64,000 nt of DNA, taken from positions 64,001-128,000 of the IMG/VR virus record IMGVR_UViG_3300045996_000852; one strand, written 5' to 3'. Source of the DNA: a virus. Below, piece after piece: positions 58,224-64,000 of this stretch. The position numbers and the translations under genes are program-made. The notes under the pieces are model-generated. The model did no database searches. It was not told where the DNA came from and worked only from the letters and a program-made list of their open reading frames with translations. Position 1 is the first letter of the stretch. Every line of letters begins with the position of its first letter.

Positions 58224-58831
58224 ATTCTTAATCCTTTAAAGTTTACACCAAAATGTATAAAATCTCCAATACTTTCTCTTCCAGTTGGTAAAGCAAAATA
58301 CCTTGAGCCATCTCTTCTGTATTCTACATTCATTCCATACTCTTCACATTCCTGAAATCTAGGAGGTGAACCGAATAGCTTTAAATGTAATTTATCAATA
58401 GACTTATCAGAACGCACATCAAATTCAGTGGGTCTAACCATTCTTAGATGAGGCTCACTAACAGTAAAAGATACATTGTTTCTTTTTACTGTTAATATTC
58501 CTTTATACTTAACCATTTGAGTTCCGTCCTTTAGAGATTTAAAATATTCATCTTTGGTAGCACATATTCGCATAATGGAATCAAACTGTTTCCAGCTAAC
58601 CCATTGGAATAATTCTAAGAATGTTAATATACTTCTTGCATAATTTTTAACACTCTCAGTATATATACTATCAAATAGAACATCTGATATTTTATCAATA
58701 AATTCAGGATACTCATTACCAATTTGATTAATAGTTATCCAACTATTATTTCTGGAAGATGGTCCTTCCTCAAGAAGAACCCATATTGTCCCCTTCTTGA
58801 TGTACTTGGACTGGTTCACTATCTTGTACAT
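58220..58831 (-). CDS. hypothetical protein of the kinase/phosphatase operon
   Basis: A 203-residue product. It has N-terminal K-G-T-I-W-V-L-L-E-E-G and C-terminal R-D-G-S-R-Y-F-A-L-P. It overlaps the PP2C gene by 62 nt in another frame and the P-loop gene by ATGA. No family is recognised. Confidence 0.55.
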   Translation of the reverse strand: MYKIVNQSKYIKKGTIWVLLEEGPSSRNNSWITINQIGNEYPEFIDKISDVLFDSIYTESVKNYARSILTFLELFQWVSWKQFDSIMRICATKDEYFKSLKDGTQMVKYKGILTVKRNNVSFTVSEPHLRMVRPTEFDVRSDKSIDKLHLKLFGSPPRFQECEEYGMNVEYRRDGSRYFALPTGRESIGDFIHFGVNFKGLRI

Positions 58832-59489
58832 AACTTATGATTGAAAGGTCATCTGCAATAGTCCATGAATCTCTCTTTAATATATTCCATTGTCTTTGGA
58901 GATAGTTCTCTCCTGTAGGTGGATGTAATAAAAGAGATAATGGGTTTGAGCATTTTGGTTGTGAGTCAATGAGTTGTGGTCTATCAATAGACCTTATACC
59001 ATCTGAGCATATCTGGAACTTATTTACATTCTGATATGTTTTTGTGGTATACATCTTCAAGAATACTGGTAAAGCATCATCCCTCATGACATATGCTAAA
59101 TAGTCAGGTTGATTATTCTGCTCTATTTCATATTCTATATCATTCACATAATAATAACCATCACCGAAAGCTCTTACCTTCAATTCTTTGGTTAATTGAT
59201 TATATGAGAATAATATACATGTAGAAAGCATACTCATCTCAGTTATCCCAAGCATTATGGCAAGCATCTTCAGGCTATTATAAACCTCTGAAGCTCGTAG
59301 ATTGGTAGTTGGGTCTTGAAATCCCTTAGCAAATAAATATGCTAAGGTTTGTGAAGCCCAATGAGATTTATATCCAGAGGAGCACCCATCGAATACTCCT
59401 CCGTATATAAAATCATCAACTTCCTGCCAATAGATAGAATCTTCACATGAATTGTGAGTTCCACCTCGAACATTTAAAGTTGCTATCAT
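58770..59489 (-). CDS. PP2C-type protein phosphatase
   Basis: A 239-residue protein. The PP2C motifs are E16-D17-S, F-D34-G35-C-S-S-G, F-G-D-G (near 120), C-S-D-G-I (near 178) and D-D-L-S-I-I (near 213). These are Mn2+/Mg2+-dependent phosphatases that remove phosphate from Ser/Thr. Together with the kinase and the VWA protein it forms a phospho-signalling set. Confidence 0.8.
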   Translation of the reverse strand: MIATLNVRGGTHNSCEDSIYWQEVDDFIYGGVFDGCSSGYKSHWASQTLAYLFAKGFQDPTTNLRASEVYNSLKMLAIMLGITEMSMLSTCILFSYNQLTKELKVRAFGDGYYYVNDIEYEIEQNNQPDYLAYVMRDDALPVFLKMYTTKTYQNVNKFQICSDGIRSIDRPQLIDSQPKCSNPLSLLLHPPTGENYLQRQWNILKRDSWTIADDLSIISYVQDSEPVQVHQEGDNMGSS

Positions 59490-59671
59490 ACTATTATTTG
59501 TTGATGAATGATGAGTGTTGATGAAGTGATAAGAATAATAGGACTTTGGTTATATTCCCTTATCCTACTGTCCATTTCAAGTTGCTCTTCAATTTCTCTG
59601 AGTCTCTCTTGAATAAAATACTTTTCCTCTATAAGAGTTCTTCTCTCATCGTTGCTTAAGAGTTGGTTCAT
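59486..59671 (-). CDS. small protein with coiled coil
   Basis: A 61-residue product starting M-N-Q-L-L-S-N-D-E-R. A charged helix (I-Q-E-R-L-R-E-I-E-E-Q-L) is followed by a hydrophobic end. It overlaps the nucleotidyltransferase by 26 nt. Confidence 0.5.
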   Translation of the reverse strand: MNQLLSNDERRTLIEEKYFIQERLREIEEQLEMDSRIREYNQSPIILITSSTLIIHQQIIV

Positions 59672-60137
59672 TTGATGATGATTTAAGAAATTCACGAATT
59701 TCTGTTGTGGAATTAAATCTGAGAACATCAGGAATAATAACAAGGTCAACACCTTCTACACGAATAGCAGGTTTACCATAGATTATATCACTATTCTTGA
59801 AGTTCTTGATTTTGTTTTTTGAGGTATCTAAAGCTTTCAACATTTTCTCCACATGATGTATCTCATTGATAATCATTGTACAATCCACACATTTGATATT
59901 ATCAGCCATAAAAGCTCTATCTACCTCATTGATATAAGGACTTCTTTTCTTGTTCCTGAAGGTTAAGAAATCCGAATCCAGTTGTACAAGTAATATATCA
60001 CATTCCCTTTTACATTTTGTTAAATATAATATGTGCAAAGGATGTAATAGATCATAACAACCAGAAGTAACACCTATTACTTTGCCTTCGAAAGCATTTA
60101 GGTATTGAGCAGCTTGTTTAATGTCGTAGAATGTCAT
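59646..60137 (-). CDS. nucleotidyltransferase, HIGH family (cytidylyltransferase-like)
   Basis: A 163-residue product starting M-T-F-Y-D-I-K. T-S-G-C-Y-D-L-L-H-P-L-H (24-35) is the G-x-F-D-x2-H-x-G-H-type motif of the superfamily that includes HldE, TagD and NMN adenylyltransferases. Y-I-N-E-V-D-R fits the second loop. It would join a nucleotide to a sugar-phosphate or to NMN. Next to a nicotinamidase and a MESH1-like hydrolase it could belong to NAD or alarmone metabolism. Confidence 0.7.
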   Translation of the reverse strand: MTFYDIKQAAQYLNAFEGKVIGVTSGCYDLLHPLHILYLTKCKRECDILLVQLDSDFLTFRNKKRSPYINEVDRAFMADNIKCVDCTMIINEIHHVEKMLKALDTSKNKIKNFKNSDIIYGKPAIRVEGVDLVIIPDVLRFNSTTEIREFLKSSSNEPTLKQR

Positions 60138-60139
60138 GA

Positions 60140-60568
60140 TTAATCTTTGAGATATTGATAAGCAACACAATATTTTTCAAGCCTGTCGAAATCTTTCTTC
60201 CTTAATCCTTTCAATCTACTAACCTTGGTGTTGTGTTCAAGGTCAGCTATTTTTACGGCTTTACAGTCCGGGTCCAAAGCAATCCTTTTGATATAATCAT
60301 TCTGATAATCTTCATTATTCAGTCTGGTAAGTATCCTGAGTTTGCTAACTATTGGTTGATAAAATCCCATTTCTAATAGCTTATCAAACCATTGTTCACC
60401 TTTATCTTCTGGTAAATCATGTAATAGAGCAAGAATCTTTCTGATGTCTGTAGTTTGCTTACTCATTACATACAAAAGATGCATGATGTAAGGTTCCCCA
60501 CCCTTATCAAAATCATTCTTAAACTCTTCAGCTACAATAGCAAATGCTAAGGCTAATAGTTTCTTCAT
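60140..60568 (-). CDS. MESH1-like HD hydrolase
   Basis: A 142-residue product. G-G-E-P-Y-I-M-H30-L, A-L-L-H50-D51-L-P-E-D and V-K-I-A-D108-L-E-H-N-T are the HD-domain metal and catalytic residues of small (p)ppGpp hydrolases (SpoT-type, MESH1). It would remove a starvation alarmone or a related nucleotide, keeping host growth on. Confidence 0.8.
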   Translation of the reverse strand: MKKLLALAFAIVAEEFKNDFDKGGEPYIMHLLYVMSKQTTDIRKILALLHDLPEDKGEQWFDKLLEMGFYQPIVSKLRILTRLNNEDYQNDYIKRIALDPDCKAVKIADLEHNTKVSRLKGLRKKDFDRLEKYCVAYQYLKD

Positions 60569-61245
60569 ACTGTTGTCCTTTTTCTTTTGAGATAATTGTG
60601 TACTTTCTCTCTGAATGAATCAGAAGGGTAGCCGTAAATCTCAGCATGATTCTTGAATCTTCTGATTATTTCTTCAGCTTCATCTGACTTTCTTATAAAA
60701 CTCCATACTATTTCACCTTCAGAATTTACTTTGTAGGTACTATACTTACCAGTAGGGTCATTAAATTCTTCTATTTCCATATCTAGCATCACTTCCCATA
60801 TACCTTGTTCTCTTACAAATGCTTCAATGAAGTCTGTTCCAATTTTATGAATACCAGAAGGACTGTCCTTATAGACAGCAACTTTCATTAAATCCTGACT
60901 ATAGTGAGAGAATTTAGATGTCTTCCATAATATAGGATTATTACTGGCTACTACTTTACTCCAATATTTCCAATCTGATACAGAGAATGTATCATCTTTG
61001 ATTTGGTATAAAGTATCCCCATTTTTATTAATAACCCATGTACCTGTTTCAGGCTTTTCTGTTATCTCTTCATTTGAAGTAAGATAGAGATAATTAAATT
61101 CGTAACCTCGGTTTACAGCATCCTCTAATATTTGAGTATGACACTCCCAAGGATTACCATGTTCAGGCTTGAACTTGTATATATTCTTTATAAGACAAGT
61201 TTTGCTTTCGGTTGGTAAAGCATAAACCATTGCTGGACTTTTCAT
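60565..61245 (-). CDS. hypothetical protein
   Basis: A 226-residue product. N-terminal N-I-Y-K-F-K-P-E-H-G-N-P-W-E-C-H-T, and a repeat of W-S-K-V-V-A-S-N-N-P. No family is recognised. It is coupled to the paralog pair at 61242 by ATGA. Confidence 0.5.
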   Translation of the reverse strand: MKSPAMVYALPTESKTCLIKNIYKFKPEHGNPWECHTQILEDAVNRGYEFNYLYLTSNEEITEKPETGTWVINKNGDTLYQIKDDTFSVSDWKYWSKVVASNNPILWKTSKFSHYSQDLMKVAVYKDSPSGIHKIGTDFIEAFVREQGIWEVMLDMEIEEFNDPTGKYSTYKVNSEGEIVWSFIRKSDEAEEIIRRFKNHAEIYGYPSDSFREKVHNYLKRKRTTV

Positions 61246-61643
61246 GTTGATAATCTTTCAATGATGTAATTGGCAAATTGTTTCTGGACATTTGTCGCTT
61301 CCTCAGGAGACATTTGTAAAGCATTCTCACTACTTCCTGTCATATAACCCCAACCTCTTATAATGATAAATACTTGACTACCAATGCATATTGTAGTATC
61401 TTCCTCGTCATAATATAAACCTTCGAACCTTACTCCATTCTCTATTCCATTGAGTTTGTCTACTATTGAATTTTTTTGATCTTCCTCTAGTGTATATAAT
61501 GTCTTACCCGGGAACATATTACTCATCATACTGAAGGTAAAATCAAAAGCCATATTGAAACCAGAGTCAAAAACTTTTGTAGTTCTCATTCTTTTGAGAG
61601 GGAGTTTATATACTTCCTGAAAACTTATTGTTTCATTGTTCAT
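61242..61643 (-). CDS. paralog with GWGY motif, unknown
   Basis: A 133-residue product. Its C-terminal half aligns with its upstream neighbour: I-V-x-K-L-N-G, I-x2-G-x-x-F-x-I-I-R-G-W-G-Y-M-T-G, Q-x2-F-A-x-Y-I-I-x-x-L-S. The neighbours arose by duplication. Function unknown. Confidence 0.6.
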   Translation of the reverse strand: MNNETISFQEVYKLPLKRMRTTKVFDSGFNMAFDFTFSMMSNMFPGKTLYTLEEDQKNSIVDKLNGIENGVRFEGLYYDEEDTTICIGSQVFIIIRGWGYMTGSSENALQMSPEEATNVQKQFANYIIERLST

Positions 61644-62011
61644 TTGGAAAGTGTTTGAATTATGAACTGAGCAAATTCATTTTGTAATCTTACAGCTTCG
61701 TCTACTGGCAGAGCTAATCCACCACCTGTACCTGTTAGGTAACCCCAACCACGAATAGTACAGAATATTTTACCCTCACAAAGGATATTAGCTTCATTGC
61801 CATCCCATATAAGAGTTAAAGCAGGTAAATCTGTTTGTTTACCATTAAGTTTATTCACTATTTTCTGATACATTGCTGAGTGTAACATTAACTCATCATC
61901 ACTACCAAAAATGGGAAAGTCCATAGCTCTACCATTATTAGCAGTCCATACTATATCAGCACTCTCATCAAATCTGAGAGGAAATAGATAAACATCATTA
62001 AATTTTTTCAT
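61640..62011 (-). CDS. paralog with GWGY motif, unknown
   Basis: A 123-residue product. It ends I-R-G-W-G-Y-L-T-G ... Q-N-E-F-A-Q-F-I-I-Q-T-L-S-K, paralogous to the downstream gene. Two such genes in tandem suggest a dimer or a pair. Function unknown. Confidence 0.6.
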   Translation of the reverse strand: MKKFNDVYLFPLRFDESADIVWTANNGRAMDFPIFGSDDELMLHSAMYQKIVNKLNGKQTDLPALTLIWDGNEANILCEGKIFCTIRGWGYLTGTGGGLALPVDEAVRLQNEFAQFIIQTLSK

Positions 62012-62330
62012 CTGGTTCTGATTGAGGATGTAATGTAATTCTTATACCCACTCCTTTAGTAATATACTCGGGTAGTGACTCTCCGGGCTTAGAATTTTTT
62101 AGGAATACGAATCTAGCTAATACTTGATTGAACGTACCTTCTTTAAAACCCATACTCTTACGGATATAGGTTCCCCATTTTGTTTCTCTGATTACTTGAG
62201 CATTCAAATCCAAGGGTTCTCCTGTAGGAACAAAAAAGTGCTGTTCCATCCAAATATCTCCATTCTGGTCATCTATGCCAATGTACACTTTTACATTTCT
62301 TCTATTTTTAAACCCATATCCACCTATCAT
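61998..62330 (-). CDS. small protein, unknown
   Basis: A 110-residue product with beta N-terminus (V-K-V-Y-I-G-I-D-D-Q-N-G-D-I-W-M-E-Q-H) and basic middle. It overlaps the paralog gene by 14 nt. No family is recognised. Confidence 0.55.
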   Translation of the reverse strand: MIGGYGFKNRRNVKVYIGIDDQNGDIWMEQHFFVPTGEPLDLNAQVIRETKWGTYIRKSMGFKEGTFNQVLARFVFLKNSKPGESLPEYITKGVGIRITLHPQSEPDEKI

Positions 62331-62345
62331 AGAGTTAATTTTAAA

Positions 62346-62413
62346 AAGTCAGCATAGGCTTTTACAAACAGTATAACCACATATTGTTAATAAATAATTA
62401 CCTATGCTGACTT
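62346..62413 (-). terminator. 13-bp inverted repeat with large loop
   Basis: A perfect 13-bp inverted repeat (62346-62358 with 62401-62413) encloses 42 nt and ends in a run of five T on the minus strand. It sits 5 nt after the stop of the CCA-adding enzyme. The loop is long for a terminator, so it may also be a control element for the gene at 62330. Confidence 0.6.
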
Positions 62414-62418
62414 ATTGA

Positions 62419-63984
62419 TTAAGGAAATGATTCACTGTGACTACAATGATTACATACATACTTCTGAGTTCCTTGAGGAGATACAAAACCTTCAGGTATC
62501 ATTTCACCCTCTGAACAATCAGGACATGGAAATTCTCTTTCATCCACTTTAGGATATAGTTTATTCCATGCATCAAGTACAGGTTTGTGAGCACCCTTCA
62601 GAACTTTAAACCAGTTATCCTTGTTTAATGTTCCTCTGTCTTGTAGTTCCAGAGCATGATTGATTATTTCTCCCATATGTGTTCCCGGCTCAATACCTAT
62701 TTCCATAAGTTTCTTACCAGTTACAATAGGTTGCATATCACCATTTTCCATGAGTTTCATAGCATGAACAACATACATTATCCTTGCTACATCCACAAAA
62801 CTAGGTGCAGGTTTAGGTGGTCTACCTGCTAAATCACAACGTACAACCTCGATGAGTTCGGTATATAATATACCATAATGCATCAATTCTCTCAGAGTCC
62901 TACGAACAATTTTGTCATAGTTCTTAGGAGTAATTGATTTATTTCTCATATGTAATCTTACTAAACAGGCAATCTTCCTGATTGTAGCATGATTATCAAA
63001 TGATATACGTTGTAATAAATTACGGGTGAGTTCTACACCTGTTTCTTCATGACCAGCAGATGATATTTTACTATCCTTATCCTTATGAGATACTACATCA
63101 TCATATATCAGGTCTTTCCAGTTCTGACCACCAATTGTAGTGGATACAGCTTTGCCTAAATCATGACAAAGCATTACTGCTCTTGTGAATGGGTCATTTG
63201 CTGCATCCATACATAACATTGTATGAGTGTAAGCATCACCTTCTGGATGATATTCTCTTGGTTGAGGTACTCCAATTAAGTCATTTAACTCTTTGAAATG
63301 ATGTCCCAACCAATTTATCTTCTTGAGGAAGTTAAAGAACTTAGAAGGCTTGTTTGATTGTTCAAACAGTTTCCTTAGTTCCATACCAACTCTCTCATTA
63401 GATATATCATCTGGTTTTAATATTTCACACATTTGAACCAATTCCTCAGATGCAGTAAGATCAAAACGTGCAATGAATCTTGCAGCACGATATACCCGGA
63501 GTGTATCTTCAGCAAAAGCTACAGATGTAGGATGAGCAAGTCCCATAATAATATGTCGTATACCATTAAAAGGGTCTATCATTTCATCTGTAAGGACATT
63601 CTTTGCTATAGCATTGATGGTCAAGTCTCTACGTCTTAAATCCTCAGTAATGGTAACATTGTTTACCTCACATTCAAATTCAGTACGTGTCTGACCTGAT
63701 TTCTTCTCAGTACGAGCCATAGCAAATTCATACTTCTTACCATCTACTTCTACAATCCAGATAGGAAATGAACCAAATACTGTAGTTACACCATTAATGT
63801 ATCCATTGGTTTTCATTATTTCCAGAAGTTTACCAACATTCTGTGCAGTATTACCACCAACAATACAAATATCAATGTCTTCAGGCTCATTACCCATTAC
63901 CCAATCACGTACACAACCACCAACATAATAGAGTTGTATACCATGACCTGATAACCATTGAGCTAATTTTATGATCTTCTCCAT
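62419..63984 (-). CDS. cca: CCA-adding enzyme with HD domain and zinc-ribbon tail
   Basis: A 521-residue protein. Y-Y-V-G22-G23-C-V-R26-D27 and E-D36-I-D38 are the nucleotidyltransferase head; R-R-R-D-L-T-I-N-A the neck motif; L-C-H-D-L-G-K (about 268) an HD phosphohydrolase motif; and C-P-D-C-S-E ... C-N-H-C a C-terminal zinc ribbon. The enzyme adds CCA to tRNA 3' ends. The phage tmRNA lacks encoded CCA, so it is a possible substrate. The zinc ribbon is an unusual addition. Confidence 0.85.
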   Translation of the reverse strand: MEKIIKLAQWLSGHGIQLYYVGGCVRDWVMGNEPEDIDICIVGGNTAQNVGKLLEIMKTNGYINGVTTVFGSFPIWIVEVDGKKYEFAMARTEKKSGQTRTEFECEVNNVTITEDLRRRDLTINAIAKNVLTDEMIDPFNGIRHIIMGLAHPTSVAFAEDTLRVYRAARFIARFDLTASEELVQMCEILKPDDISNERVGMELRKLFEQSNKPSKFFNFLKKINWLGHHFKELNDLIGVPQPREYHPEGDAYTHTMLCMDAANDPFTRAVMLCHDLGKAVSTTIGGQNWKDLIYDDVVSHKDKDSKISSAGHEETGVELTRNLLQRISFDNHATIRKIACLVRLHMRNKSITPKNYDKIVRRTLRELMHYGILYTELIEVVRCDLAGRPPKPAPSFVDVARIMYVVHAMKLMENGDMQPIVTGKKLMEIGIEPGTHMGEIINHALELQDRGTLNKDNWFKVLKGAHKPVLDAWNKLYPKVDEREFPCPDCSEGEMIPEGFVSPQGTQKYVCNHCSHSESFP

Positions 63985-64000
63985 TATTGCAGGATTTTGG

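Noticed and set aside
1-64000. CRISPR array, insertion sequence or integrase
   Set aside because: No regularly spaced repeats, transposase motifs or recombinase signature were seen anywhere in the window.

Overview
The window looks like the middle of a large, AT-rich double-stranded DNA phage (or prophage-like) genome infecting a member of the Bacteroidota. Every gene I accept lies on the minus strand, packed end to end with ATGA-type overlaps and short gaps. The phage assignment rests on T4 rIIA- and rIIB-like proteins, a family B DNA polymerase, a DnaB-type helicase, a phage-type primase, a Sak4-like ATPase and dozens of small orphan genes. The host assignment rests on promoters of the form TTTG-N18-20-TAnnTTTG (the Bacteroidota primary sigma factor consensus) and A-rich leaders without a Shine-Dalgarno sequence. 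No capsid, tail, terminase or lysis gene is visible, so this is the replication and host-takeover part of a larger genome. No window end looks like a genome end: the first gene is cut by the left edge.

Layout, reading along the plus coordinates although transcription runs right to left. 1-4.8 kb: a PD-(D/E)XK nuclease, a GIY-YIG endonuclease and orphans. 4.8-18.2 kb: an rIIB-like protein, DnaQ-like exonuclease, RNase H1, a VWA metallopeptidase with a MoxR-type AAA+ ATPase, an rIIA-like GHKL protein, a Rieske-type protein and a uracil-DNA glycosylase. 18.4-34.7 kb is the replication and recombination block: an AEP-like protein, a DnaG-like primase, a probable ssDNA-binding protein, a VWA protein, a Sak4-like ATPase, a MazG-like protein, an SF2 helicase, a DnaB-like helicase and DNA polymerase B. 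34.6-43.8 kb: a PnuC-like membrane protein, an ATP-grasp ligase and a long run of tiny unknown genes. 43.8-50 kb: a 729-residue conserved protein, membrane proteins and an SPFH lipoprotein.

50.0-51.7 kb is an RNA locus. A Bacteroidota-type promoter drives a complete tmRNA (50583-51039) whose tag frame, if it resumes at GCA, is 54 codons long and does not end in the usual LAA degron. It is followed without a convincing protein gene by about 570 nt of densely structured RNA, ending at an intrinsic terminator. Just upstream of the tmRNA lie a gene with a ribosomal protein bL12 C-terminal-like segment and, before it, a 173-nt RNA closed by a perfect 16-bp stem. The tmRNA gene does not encode CCA, and the phage carries its own CCA-adding enzyme (62.4-64.0 kb), so the pieces may work together in translation rescue or reprogramming.

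51.8-64 kb: a second UDG-like protein, a lone DUF262 domain and a signalling-like operon containing a VWA protein, a nicotinamidase, a protein kinase, a P-loop kinase and a PP2C phosphatase, which resembles the bacterial TerY-P triad. This is followed by a nucleotidyltransferase, a MESH1-like HD hydrolase and the CCA-adding enzyme. I estimate about 118 protein genes, roughly a third with a family assignment. All family assignments were made by reading motifs; none was checked against a database.
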